From Streptomyces viridochromogenes (lineage in GTDB: Bacteria; Actinomycetota; Actinomycetes; Streptomycetales; Streptomycetaceae), in contig NZ_LGUR01000195.1 of NCBI RefSeq assembly GCF_001270495.1, positions 33,235 through 97,234 of the forward strand: DNA of 64,000 nucleotides, written 5' to 3'. This document shows positions 10,600 through 20,294 of the stretch, piece by piece. Position 1 is the first letter of the stretch, and each line of letters starts with the position of its first letter. The notes under the pieces were generated by a model. That model saw only the letters and a program-made list of their open reading frames with translations. It was not told the DNA's origin and made no database searches. Position numbers and translations under genes: made by a program.

Positions 10600-13500
10600 T
10601 CACTCTCCGGCTCGGAAGTCCAGCCAGCTGGGGTCCGTCTGCCACAGTCGCAGGGTCCGGTCGGCGCTGACGGTGGCGAGCAGCTCGCCGCCCGGGCTGA
10701 AGGCCAGGGTATTGATCAAGCCCGTATGCCCCCTCAGAGTGGCGGTCCGGACCGGCTCGCCATAGGGGCAGTGCCAGATGTGCACTGTGTGTTCGTACCT
10801 GTCGACGGCGGCCAGGATCGGGGCTGTGGGACTGACGGCCACGACGTAGGCGGCTGGGCACCAGGGCGTTTCCCGCCAAGGCGCTTCCCGGCTGGAGCGC
10901 GTCCACAGCCCCGCACGGTACTCCCCGTCGGCGCCATCGCCCGTGTCGAAGGCGAGCAGGCCGTGCCGCCAGTTGGCGGAGAGGTCGTAGTACCTGTTGT
11001 CCTCGCCCTTTCGGCGTGTTTCGGCCAGCGGTTGTCCCTCCCGTTCCAGTGACGGCACGGAATGTCGCCAGACCCGGCCGGTGTCATCAAGGGTGACCGG
11101 CCTGCCTTCCGGGTCGAAAAGAAGTGATGCTGTACCGCCGGAATTATGAGCCACCTCGTGGGAGACAGGCGTGCCGGTGAATTCGTGATCGTTTCCCGTC
11201 TTCCAGAGCCGCAGCACCTTGCCCTCGCTGACAATCAGGAGTTCGCCCTGGTGAGAGAACTTCACATCAGGTGAGCCTTCTCTGTTCTTGAGGAGTCTCT
11301 TTGTGCGAACCCTGTTCTTCGTGTGCCAGACTTCCGTTGCGGCGTCGTCGCTGACGATGAGTTGTGGACGGAAAGGGTGATGAGCCAGGCCCCGCACCGC
11401 CGGCTCGTGTCGGGGTTTACCCCGAACCTGGTGTTTCCCGAGAGGCAGCGGGTGCTCCTCGTAATCCCACAGCCAGACCGATCCGTCCGCAGCGCCGACC
11501 GCGATACTCGTCTGCTGTCCCGGAATGAAGGCCAGCGCCGTAAGTTCCGTGTGTGCCGGAAAAACCCTGAAACTCTCGTCCCGAGTGCTGCTGCCGACGG
11601 CAGCCGTAATAGCGGTGGCCGCCCCGGCCGTGAGAACGACCCGGCGCCGGAGGATTCTGCCGCTCGTCGCGTCCGGGTGTCCGTCCGTGTACGTCGGCCG
11701 GCCCGCGAGCGTCTCCTGTAGCCGGACATGCCGAAACTGGTAGACGCCACCGGACTGACGCAGGAGTTCCCTGCGCCGGGCGTCGGCCAGAAACTCCATC
11801 AGCCGCAGCGGAAGTCGCCGCCGCGCCGCGAGGAAGAGCCGGACCAGAACAAAGCGGGGCCAGGCCCGGGTCAGCAGGAGCAGGAGCGCGAACACGGTCC
11901 CCGGAAGCGCGACGGTCAGCCCGACCCGCACGGAAGTGTGGTCGCCGAACGTCTCCATCACCGCGTGCCACTTGTCCGGGGCCAGGAGCGCGAGGTTCCG
12001 GATTCCGGGCCAGCCCACCCAGTCGTTGACCTCGCGATTGAGCCACGCGCCCGTGAACACCCCGGCGTACCAGCCCAGTAGCCCGGTGGCGGCTACGACG
12101 CTCCCCGCGACGGCCGCTCCGGTGAGGGCGGAAGCGCGGTCCTGGGTGACCGAGTTCGTGGGACTGACCTGCGTCGCATGGTGCGGGGGCGCGTTGAGCC
12201 AGTTGTGCGCGGCCAGCGCGAGGCCAATGATGATCAGCAGGCTCAGACCGGTCATGACCATCTCGTAGTAGAACTCCACGGCGCCGAAAGAACCGGCACC
12301 CCCCTCGCTGTCCAGCGCGACGAAACTGGTCACGCCGACGAGCACGGGAGCCACGGCGAACGCCGTGAGCATGGCCCCGTTGCGGAATCCGCGTCTGAGC
12401 CGGCCCATCGACCCCTGGACGGAGAACAAGAGACGTCCGGGCGGCCGCCCCGGGGCGGTGTACCACACGATCGTCGACAGCAGCGCGAAGCCGCCGGCGA
12501 CGGAACCGGCGATCACGGGCAAGGCGCCGGTGGTGTTCTCCCCGAGCGCACGGGTGCCCATGATCCAGGCGACGGAGCCGATCCCGAGGACCAGACCGGC
12601 GACGACACCGAGAGCGGGCGCGAACCACGGTTTCAGCAACCGCTCGCTCATCCGCCACCAGGCGAGGTCGCGTTCCCGGTGGTCGTGCAGGTAGCAGGCG
12701 AGGAACGTCAGCCACCTGCGGGCCTGTTCGGCGGTCCAGCGACCGTCCCGCCCGGAGTCGGGGAGCCGGGGGTGGGGGGCGTACGCGGCGTCGACCAGGT
12801 GCTCGGTCAGATGCTGCTCGACGGCGTACTGGCAGTCGAACCGTGAACGGTCCAGCAACTCCGCCGGATCCAGCCCGAGCCGTTCGTGGACGAGGCGCGC
12901 CGAGGTCACCATCAGGGGCGTGGACAGCGCCGTGGCGACCGGGCTGCCGGGCTCGGAGCGCAGGTGGGCGTAGACCGGGGTCCAGTCGGTGCCCGCCGGC
13001 CAGTCCACGTCCCGCAGATAGGCGATCGCGTCACCGGGCGCGACGGGGCAGACCTCGATGACCGGCGCCTCGCGCAGGGTGGGGGCGCCGCCGCGGATCA
13101 GGTCCTCGTACTCGGCCGCCCGGCACGTGACCACGACGGGGCGCTCGGCTCCGATCGCCGCGTTGATTCCCCGGATGGCGCTGCGGCGGGCGGACTCCGG
13201 GATCTCGTCCAGACCGTCCAGTACGGGCACGAGCAGGCCGTGCGTGAGCAGTGCGCGGGGGATCTCCGGACGACCGCTGTAGTGGGGCTCCGCCAGTGTG
13301 GTGATGATCCAGTCGTCGAGAGGCTGGCGGACCGGGTCCCAGGAGGAGGCGGTCAGCAGGACGGGGACGGGGCCACCGGCCTCACGCGTGCCGAGCAGGC
13401 CGAGGGTGAGCAGGATCGCGAGCACGCTCTTGCCGGAGCCCGGTTCGCCGATGGCGACCAGCCGGCCGTTGGGCAACTGGGTGTATCCGTGGGCCAGTCG

Positions 13501-13935
13501 ACTGGTCGTTTCGTCGAAGCGGCCGTCGAGCCTGCCGTTGAGGCGCATGCGCAGCGTGCGGGCGTTGGCGGTGCGCGGCAGGTGGGTGACCGCCCGCTCG
13601 GTGGCCTTCCACGCGAGCGGCAGGACGCGCGGGTCGCGCAGGCCCCGGGCGGTGGCCTCCTCCAGCCACTGCTCCTTGAGGACGAGGGCGAGGTCGTCTG
13701 CGAGTGCGGCCGGGTTCAGGGGAGCCGGCTCCTGGCGGAAGAAGTCGACCAGCGCGAGGAAGAGGGTGACGAGGCCGACGAACAGGCTTCCCACCGTGGC
13801 CACGAAAGCCGAGTCGTTCTCGTCGCTGAAGATCAGCATCCAGCCACCGAGTCCCGCGCAGGTGACCGCGGTGGACACGAGCAGAACACGGCGGATCAGC
13901 CGCCTGCGGGCGCGGTTGAGAGCACTCCAGGTCAC
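10600..13935 (-). CDS. Membrane NACHT-type STAND NTPase with C-terminal WD40 repeats
   Basis: A 1111-residue multidomain protein. Two membrane helices (about 14-36 and 42-66) come first, then a NACHT NTPase with Walker A GEPGSGKS at 163-170, Walker B LVPVLDGLDEIP at 235-246 and the sensor VVVTCRAAEYEDL at 267-279. Some six hydrophobic segments follow (about 438-459, 471-492, 522-541, 557-577, 604-625, 672-690), then the NACHT-associated motif YQFRHVRLQETLA at 732-744. One further helix at about 764-781, after RILRRRVV, leads into WD40-like blades (SVWLWD, VHIWHC, GHTGLINTLAF, TLRLWQT) at about 795-1105. STAND ATPases are signal-triggered switches; ligand and output are unknown here. The WD40-coding end is distinctly less G+C-rich than its surroundings. 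It may be read from the methyltransferase promoter 52 bases upstream. Confidence 0.85.
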   Translation of the reverse strand: MTWSALNRARRRLIRRVLLVSTAVTCAGLGGWMLIFSDENDSAFVATVGSLFVGLVTLFLALVDFFRQEPAPLNPAALADDLALVLKEQWLEEATARGLRDPRVLPLAWKATERAVTHLPRTANARTLRMRLNGRLDGRFDETTSRLAHGYTQLPNGRLVAIGEPGSGKSVLAILLTLGLLGTREAGGPVPVLLTASSWDPVRQPLDDWIITTLAEPHYSGRPEIPRALLTHGLLVPVLDGLDEIPESARRSAIRGINAAIGAERPVVVTCRAAEYEDLIRGGAPTLREAPVIEVCPVAPGDAIAYLRDVDWPAGTDWTPVYAHLRSEPGSPVATALSTPLMVTSARLVHERLGLDPAELLDRSRFDCQYAVEQHLTEHLVDAAYAPHPRLPDSGRDGRWTAEQARRWLTFLACYLHDHRERDLAWWRMSERLLKPWFAPALGVVAGLVLGIGSVAWIMGTRALGENTTGALPVIAGSVAGGFALLSTIVWYTAPGRPPGRLLFSVQGSMGRLRRGFRNGAMLTAFAVAPVLVGVTSFVALDSEGGAGSFGAVEFYYEMVMTGLSLLIIIGLALAAHNWLNAPPHHATQVSPTNSVTQDRASALTGAAVAGSVVAATGLLGWYAGVFTGAWLNREVNDWVGWPGIRNLALLAPDKWHAVMETFGDHTSVRVGLTVALPGTVFALLLLLTRAWPRFVLVRLFLAARRRLPLRLMEFLADARRRELLRQSGGVYQFRHVRLQETLAGRPTYTDGHPDATSGRILRRRVVLTAGAATAITAAVGSSTRDESFRVFPAHTELTALAFIPGQQTSIAVGAADGSVWLWDYEEHPLPLGKHQVRGKPRHEPAVRGLAHHPFRPQLIVSDDAATEVWHTKNRVRTKRLLKNREGSPDVKFSHQGELLIVSEGKVLRLWKTGNDHEFTGTPVSHEVAHNSGGTASLLFDPEGRPVTLDDTGRVWRHSVPSLEREGQPLAETRRKGEDNRYYDLSANWRHGLLAFDTGDGADGEYRAGLWTRSSREAPWRETPWCPAAYVVAVSPTAPILAAVDRYEHTVHIWHCPYGEPVRTATLRGHTGLINTLAFSPGGELLATVSADRTLRLWQTDPSWLDFRAGE

Positions 13936-13987
13936 GGCAGCATGGTGAGCCGCCCTGGTCGGAGGCGTCCGGGAGAGCCCGGGGCTG

Positions 13988-15166
13988 TCACCCCAACGGG
14001 TGGCCGACCAGCATCGTCGGCGCCCCCGCCACCCGAGTAAGGAACACCGTCGCCGAGTTGGGCCCCTGGGGCTTGACCTTCTTGCGCAGCTCCTCCGGCT
14101 CGACGGCCGACCCCCGCTTCTTCACGGTCAGGATCCCGACTTCGCGTTCCCGCAGCAGGGCCTTCAACTTCTTGACGTTGAAGGGGAGTTGGTCGGTGAT
14201 CTCGTACGCCGTCGCATACGGTGTGGCGCGCGGCTCGTCCGCCGTGACGTACGCGATCGTCGCGTCGACGAGCCCGCCGTCCAGCTGCTGGGCGACCTCG
14301 GCCACGAGATGGGCGCGGATGACGGCGCCGTCGGGCTCGTACAAGTACCGCCCGACGGGCCGGACTTCGGGGTCGGGGAGACCGCTGGAAAGCAGCGAGC
14401 GCGGCCCTGGCAGCAGGGTGGCCCGCACGGCGCCCGGGGCGATGCCGGTGCCGAACCAGAGCACCGCCTCCTTCACGTCCCCGCTGTCCGAGATCCACTC
14501 GGCCTCGGCGTCCTCCGGGATCGCCTCGTGGGGGATGCCGGGCGCGATCTTCAGAGCGGCCCGCGGGGCCTTGCCGGCCGCCTCCACGGCCCAGGACAGC
14601 GGCGGCGAGTATGCCTCGGGGTCGAAGATCCGGCCGCGGCCGCCCCGCCGGGCCGGGTCGACGAACACGGCGTCGTAGCCGGTCGTGTCGACGCCCATGA
14701 CATCCGCCTCGTGCACCTCGACGAGGCCGGCGAGTCCCAGAGCCTCCACATTCGCCCGCGCCACCGCCACCGTCACCGGATCCCGGTCCACCGCCAGCAC
14801 CCGGATCCCGGCCCGCGCCAACGCGATCGCGTCGCCTCCGATCCCGCAGCACAGGTCGGCCACCGAGCCCACCCCCAGCTCCTTCATCCGGCCGGCCCGG
14901 TACGTCGCCACGCTCGCCCGGGTCGACTGCTCGACCCCGTTCGGCGTGAAGAACATCCGCCCCGCGTCCGCCGCCCCGAACTTCGCCACCGCCCGCTGCC
15001 GCAGCCGTGCCTGCCCGAGGGCCGCGGACACCAGCTCGGCGGGGTGCTCGCGGCGCAGGCGGGTGGCGACGGCGAGTTCCTCGGCGGGATCGGTGTCGCG
15101 TACGGCGTCGAGGAGGGCGCGGCCCTCGGGGGTGCGGAGGGAGGAGAGGGAGGCGAGGTCGTTCAC
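13988..15166 (-). CDS. Class I SAM-dependent methyltransferase with THUMP-like C-terminal domain
   Basis: A 392-residue methyltransferase. SAM motif I is VADLCCGIGGDA at residues 102-113, motif II is VLAVDRDP at 123-130, and the post-motif catalytic strand reads VFVDPARR at 167-174. The C-terminal third (FNVKKLKALLREREVG, KKRGSAVEPEELRKKV) looks like the THUMP-like domain seen in conserved actinobacterial methyltransferases, so an RNA substrate is plausible but unproven. The downstream NACHT gene lies on the same strand 52 bases away. The ATG at 15166 fits the start of the conserved helical N-terminal region (about residues 1-90). Confidence 0.85.
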   Translation of the reverse strand: MNDLASLSSLRTPEGRALLDAVRDTDPAEELAVATRLRREHPAELVSAALGQARLRQRAVAKFGAADAGRMFFTPNGVEQSTRASVATYRAGRMKELGVGSVADLCCGIGGDAIALARAGIRVLAVDRDPVTVAVARANVEALGLAGLVEVHEADVMGVDTTGYDAVFVDPARRGGRGRIFDPEAYSPPLSWAVEAAGKAPRAALKIAPGIPHEAIPEDAEAEWISDSGDVKEAVLWFGTGIAPGAVRATLLPGPRSLLSSGLPDPEVRPVGRYLYEPDGAVIRAHLVAEVAQQLDGGLVDATIAYVTADEPRATPYATAYEITDQLPFNVKKLKALLREREVGILTVKKRGSAVEPEELRKKVKPQGPNSATVFLTRVAGAPTMLVGHPLG

Positions 15167-15256
15167 CGGGCCATTGTCGGCCAGTCGGTGGATGGTCCGC
15201 CGCCGGCGGCGGTGTCGGCCGGGCTTCGGGACGACTGCCTGCGAAGATCCGGCACC

Positions 15257-16261
15257 ATGCGACTAGTAGTACAAAATGACAAAAGTCACCCCAATGGGGC
15301 AGTCGTCAGGCGCCGTCGTGGGACACCCGGGCGTGCCCGGTTCCGTGGCGGAATCGCCGCGCTCGCCGTCGCGGCCATCGCCGCAGGGTGTGCACCGGCC
15401 GGCGACCCCGGGGGCCCGGGCGCCCCACACGGTGCCGGGACCGCACGCCCCACCCCGAGCCGGCAGCCCCTCAAGGCGCCGCCCCCGGCCGCCACCCCGG
15501 ACCCGCACACCAAGAAGTTCCGGTCGGGGAAGTCCGCCCTCGCCGCCCGCGCCGCCGCGGCCAGACGCTGGGGCCTGGCGAGGATCCCGCTCACGCCCCC
15601 GCCGCCCCCCGCCGCCAAGCCGAAGATCACCACCCGTGAGGGCTTCGAGGTGGACGGACACGAGGAGCTCGGCCTCCCGCCGGTCTTCACCACCATCCCC
15701 ACCAGGCAGCGGGTCGTCTTCCTCACGATCGACGACGGCGCCGAGAAGGACCCGGCCTTCCTGCGGATGATGAGCGACCTCCAGGTCCCGTACACCGCCT
15801 TCCTCAGCGACTACCTGATCAAGGACGACTACGGCTACTTCGGGCGGATGCAGCGTGCCGGCGTCGTCCTGAACAACCACACCCTCCACCACCCCTACCT
15901 CCCGGCGCTCTCCTACCGCCGCCAGCAGTACGAGATCTGCGCCATGCAGGACGTGATCGAGGAGCGCTACGGCAAGCGGCCGCTGCTCTTCCGCCCGCCC
16001 TTCGGGAACTACAACAGGAACAGCCTGCGCGCCGCGAAGTCGTGCGGCATCAAGTACGTCCCGCTGTGGAACGAGGAGGTCTTCGTCGACCGCTGGGACT
16101 ACCGCGAGTGGGACCGGAAGATCCGACCGGGTGACATCGTCCTCACGCACTTCCGGGGCCGGGCCGACTGGAAGGGCACAATGCCCGACATGATCCGCCG
16201 GTTCCTGAACAAGGTCACGGCCGAGGGGTACGCGGTGGCCCGGCTGGAGGACTACCTGTGA
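15257..16261 (+). CDS. Lipoprotein polysaccharide deacetylase (NodB/CE4 fold), first of a tandem pair
   Basis: A 334-residue carbohydrate esterase family 4 protein. The N-terminus has a basic stretch (VVRRRRG) and a hydrophobic segment ending in the lipobox AIAAGC, so Cys45 is the probable lipidation site. A Pro-rich linker precedes the NodB domain: TIDDGAEKD with metal Asp at about 159-160, NHTLHH carrying the metal histidines, and RPPFGNYN. It ends GYAVARLEDYL. I chose ATG 15257, the only good start close to the lipoprotein signal. It should deacetylate a cell-surface polymer, probably peptidoglycan or chitin-like, outside the membrane. Its stop overlaps the start of its paralogue by four bases. 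Confidence 0.88.
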   Translation: MRLVVQNDKSHPNGAVVRRRRGTPGRARFRGGIAALAVAAIAAGCAPAGDPGGPGAPHGAGTARPTPSRQPLKAPPPAATPDPHTKKFRSGKSALAARAAAARRWGLARIPLTPPPPPAAKPKITTREGFEVDGHEELGLPPVFTTIPTRQRVVFLTIDDGAEKDPAFLRMMSDLQVPYTAFLSDYLIKDDYGYFGRMQRAGVVLNNHTLHHPYLPALSYRRQQYEICAMQDVIEERYGKRPLLFRPPFGNYNRNSLRAAKSCGIKYVPLWNEEVFVDRWDYREWDRKIRPGDIVLTHFRGRADWKGTMPDMIRRFLNKVTAEGYAVARLEDYL

Positions 16262-17130
16262 GGCCGACGCCGGGGCCGGGACCGGGGCCGCGCGCTCCGC
16301 AGGCCGTGCTCGCGGCCGTGCTCGCGGCCGTGCTGGTCCTGGCGTCCGCCCTGCTCAGCGGCTGCGCCCGGCCGGCCGGTTCGGTCGCTCCCGGCGCAGG
16401 ACCGGGCGAGGCGGCGGCGCAAAGCGCCCGCTCGGCGAAGGGCCAGACGCACACGGCACAGCCGTATCGCCACTGGGGCCTGACCGCCCCGCTCCCCGCG
16501 CCGCCGTCCCCGCCCGCCCGGCGGCTGCGGCTGCCCGGCGGCACCCCGCTGCCCGTCGTGCACCGCGTCCCCACCCGCGACAAGGTCGTCTTCCTCACCT
16601 ACGACGACGGCGCCGAGAAGGATCCCCGCTTCGTCGACATGGTCCGTGAACTACGGCTGCCCGTCAGCATGTTCCTCACGGACAGCGTGGTAGGCCCGGG
16701 CTACGGCCACTTCGCGCGCCTGCGCTCGGTGGGCGCGTCCCTGCAGAACCACACCCTCGACCACGCCGCCCTGCGCGGCCTGCCGTACGGCGGCCAGCGC
16801 GCCGAGATCTGCGGCCAGCAGAACAAGCTCCGCGCCCGCTTCGGCATCCGCCCCCGCCTCTTCCGGCCGCCCTACGGCACGTACGACTCCACCACGCTCC
16901 GCGCGGCGGCGGACTGCGGGATCACGGCGGTGGTGCTGTGGCGGGCGGCGATGGAGGGCGACGGCGGGCTGACGTACGCGCACGGCCCCGGACGGCTGCG
17001 GGCCGGCGACATCGTCTCCGTCCCGTCGGGCGAGCCCGCCGGACTGACCCTGAAGGAGCGGACGACGAGGCTGCTGCGGGAGGTTCAGGGGCGGGGGCTG
17101 ACGGTGGGCCGGTTGGAGGACTACATCTGA
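16258..17130 (+). CDS. Lipoprotein polysaccharide deacetylase (NodB/CE4 fold), second of a tandem pair
   Basis: A 290-residue paralogue of the preceding deacetylase, translationally coupled through GTGA. Lipobox LLSGC gives lipidated Cys36. The NodB motifs TYDDGAEKD, NHTLDH and RPPYGTYD are intact, and it ends GLTVGRLEDYI, almost the same closing motif as its partner. The two proteins differ mostly in their linkers and in a ~30-residue stretch of the C-terminal barrel, which suggests duplication followed by a change in substrate or partner. The spacing of the metal histidines (H-x3-H in NHTLDH) is kept, so it should be active. Confidence 0.88.
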   Translation: MRPTPGPGPGPRAPQAVLAAVLAAVLVLASALLSGCARPAGSVAPGAGPGEAAAQSARSAKGQTHTAQPYRHWGLTAPLPAPPSPPARRLRLPGGTPLPVVHRVPTRDKVVFLTYDDGAEKDPRFVDMVRELRLPVSMFLTDSVVGPGYGHFARLRSVGASLQNHTLDHAALRGLPYGGQRAEICGQQNKLRARFGIRPRLFRPPYGTYDSTTLRAAADCGITAVVLWRAAMEGDGGLTYAHGPGRLRAGDIVSVPSGEPAGLTLKERTTRLLREVQGRGLTVGRLEDYI

Positions 17131-17183
17131 CGGGACTTTTTGCCGAAGCGGAGGTCCGCAGGCGGCGGCCCCCGGGGACGCGA

Positions 17184-17210
17184 CTGGCACTCCGCTTGAC
17201 CGAGTGCTAA
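17184..17210 (+). promoter_or_regulatory. CIRCE operator 1 (HrcA site)
   Basis: CTGGCACTC-N9-GAGTGCTAA matches the CIRCE consensus TTAGCACTC-N9-GAGTGCTAA with two mismatches in the left arm. The spacer holds TTGACC, the -35 element of the groES promoter, so HrcA bound here would compete directly with RNA polymerase. Confidence 0.92.
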
Positions 17211-17223
17211 TCGCGGTCATAGT
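17196..17223 (+). promoter_or_regulatory. Vegetative-type promoter of groES-groEL
   Basis: TTGACC at 17196-17201 and CATAGT at 17218-17223, with a 16-base spacer, form a housekeeping-type promoter. The -35 box sits inside the first CIRCE and the second CIRCE begins eight bases after the -10 box, near the expected transcription start. This places both operators where repressor binding would block initiation. Confidence 0.75.
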
Positions 17224-17230
17224 CTCGGGT

Positions 17231-17257
17231 CTGGCACTCCCCCCTGGAGAGTGCCAA
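17231..17257 (+). promoter_or_regulatory. CIRCE operator 2 (HrcA site)
   Basis: CTGGCACTC-N9-GAGTGCCAA, a nearly perfect inverted repeat just downstream of the groES -10 box. The starts of the two operators are 47 bases apart. Double CIRCE elements before groES are known from Streptomyces. Confidence 0.92.
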
Positions 17258-17356
17258 CTACGCGACGGGCAGGTCCGGCACCCGCGACGACGGATCCACC
17301 TGGTCGCCACCTCAGACAGTTAACCCCGTGAGATCTCCGAAGGGGGAGGTCGGATC

Positions 17357-17665
17357 GTGACGACCACCAGCTCCAAGGTTGCCATCAAGCCGCTCGAGGA
17401 CCGCATTGTGGTCCAGCCGCTCGACGCCGAGCAGACCACCGCCTCTGGCCTGGTCATCCCGGACACCGCCAAGGAGAAGCCCCAGGAGGGCGTCGTCCTG
17501 GCCGTGGGCCCGGGCCGCTTCGAGAACGGCGAGCGCCTGCCGCTCGACGTCAAGACCGGCGACATCGTGCTGTACAGCAAGTACGGCGGCACCGAGGTGA
17601 AGTACAACGGCGAGGAGTACCTCGTCCTCTCGGCTCGCGACGTGCTCGCGATCATCGAGAAGTAA
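17357..17665 (+). CDS. groES: GroES co-chaperonin (Cpn10)
   Basis: The 102-residue lid of the GroEL chaperonin. The Cpn10 start [18 protein letters not shown], the mobile-loop region [17 protein letters not shown] and the closing [15 protein letters not shown] are intact and of normal length. GTG start with GGGGGAGG shortly upstream. It lies about 134 bases after its -10 box with two CIRCE elements, so it is repressed by HrcA and heat-inducible. groEL follows after 117 bases with no obvious terminator. Confidence 0.98.
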   Translation: MTTTSSKVAIKPLEDRIVVQPLDAEQTTASGLVIPDTAKEKPQEGVVLAVGPGRFENGERLPLDVKTGDIVLYSKYGGTEVKYNGEEYLVLSARDVLAIIEK

Positions 17666-17773
17666 TTCATCTCAAGCAATTTGCTTGTGAGCTGCGCCCC
17701 GGGCCCCCGCGACCTTATGAAGCCGGGCGTCTGGGGCGCAGTTCGTTTCACCCACGTTTTCCGAGAGGGCTGA

Positions 17774-19408
<1,635 letters not shown>

Positions 19409-19434
19409 GCCAAGCGCTCACAGCGTGCAGCGAG

Positions 19435-19474
19435 AAGGCCCCGCCTCCGCACTCAGGTGCGGGAGCGGGGCCTT
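19435..19474. terminator. Hairpin terminator after groEL
   Basis: AAGGCCCCGC on the left and GCGGGGCCTT on the right form the outer stem, with inner arms CTCCGCA and TGCGGGA nearly paired around the loop CTCAGG. It lies 27 bases after the groEL stop and 15 before the end of the convergent ester cyclase gene, so it probably serves both. Confidence 0.85.
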
Positions 19475-19488
19475 CCCCTTCGCGGGCG

Positions 19489-20181
19489 TCACTGACCGAG
19501 TACCCCCAGCTGCTCCAGCAGTCCCGCCCGGTCGTACTGCCAGTGGCTCTCGCAGATCACGCCGTCCCGGAACCGCTGCCAGGTCATGCCCTGCATGCTC
19601 ACGTCCTGTCCGGTCGCGGGAATCCCCAGGAACTCGCCCCTGTGGCGCGCGACCCAGGTCCACCGGGTGCACACCCGGTCGTCCTGGGCCATCTGGTCGT
19701 CGATCCGGAACACGAACTCGAAGGCGCCGTACCAGCCCGCGTACACCTCGCGCATCCCGTCGGCGCCCTGCACGGGCTGCGGGTGCGACGGATCGTGGTC
19801 GACGTAGTCGTCCGTGAGATGCTCACCGATCCGCTCCGGCGCCGTCTTGCCCAGGGCCTCGAAGAAGGACCGCGCCGCCAGGACGTTCAGCTGCTCGTCG
19901 CGCACCACGTCCAGATCGGTGAACGTGGGTTCCCCGTCACAGAGCGCCACCATCTCCTGGAAGATCCGGTCGGTCTCGGGCAGGTTGGAGTTCCGCATCG
20001 CCTCCTCGTACGAGGCGAACTCCACGATCTCGATGAAGTGCGCCGGGTCGGACCGGTCCTTGCCGATGATGTCGTGCGTCGCCGTCCGCTTGCCCTTGGT
20101 CTGTTCGACCCACCTGTCCATCAGCCGGTTCATCTCGTCGAAACGGCTGGTCCTGCAGTCGATGAGCTGTACGAAGGTCAT
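19489..20181 (-). CDS. Two-domain ester cyclase / SnoaL-like protein
   Basis: A 230-residue protein with two parts. Residues 1-95 (TFVQLIDCRTSRFDEM, HFIEIVEFASYEEAM) resemble a ferredoxin-like stress or antibiotic-monooxygenase-type domain. Residues about 98-225 (FFEALGKTAPERIGEHLTD, GWYGAFEFVFRIDDQMAQDD, TWQRFRDGVICESHWQYD) are a SnoaL-type ester-cyclase fold. I chose ATG 20181, where the first domain begins; reading further upstream gives low-complexity sequence. SnoaL folds do many reactions and no catalytic assignment is made. It faces groEL tail to tail and is followed upstream by an SDR gene on the same strand. Confidence 0.82.
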   Translation of the reverse strand: MTFVQLIDCRTSRFDEMNRLMDRWVEQTKGKRTATHDIIGKDRSDPAHFIEIVEFASYEEAMRNSNLPETDRIFQEMVALCDGEPTFTDLDVVRDEQLNVLAARSFFEALGKTAPERIGEHLTDDYVDHDPSHPQPVQGADGMREVYAGWYGAFEFVFRIDDQMAQDDRVCTRWTWVARHRGEFLGIPATGQDVSMQGMTWQRFRDGVICESHWQYDRAGLLEQLGVLGQ

Positions 20182-20294
20182 GAGGTCGTCGCCTCCCGGC
20201 CCCCCTGGGTGCGGCTGGACAGCACCATTCTCCCCACCGCGACGGCCGTGCGCCTGTTCACCCGTGCCGTGCCGACCGGCGCCCGCCCGCTCGC

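Noticed and set aside
10600..15166. NACHT and methyltransferase as a two-gene anti-phage system
   Set aside because: The methyltransferase has the look of a conserved housekeeping RNA enzyme and no nuclease or toxin gene is near, so a defence system is only speculative; the NACHT protein is reported on its own.
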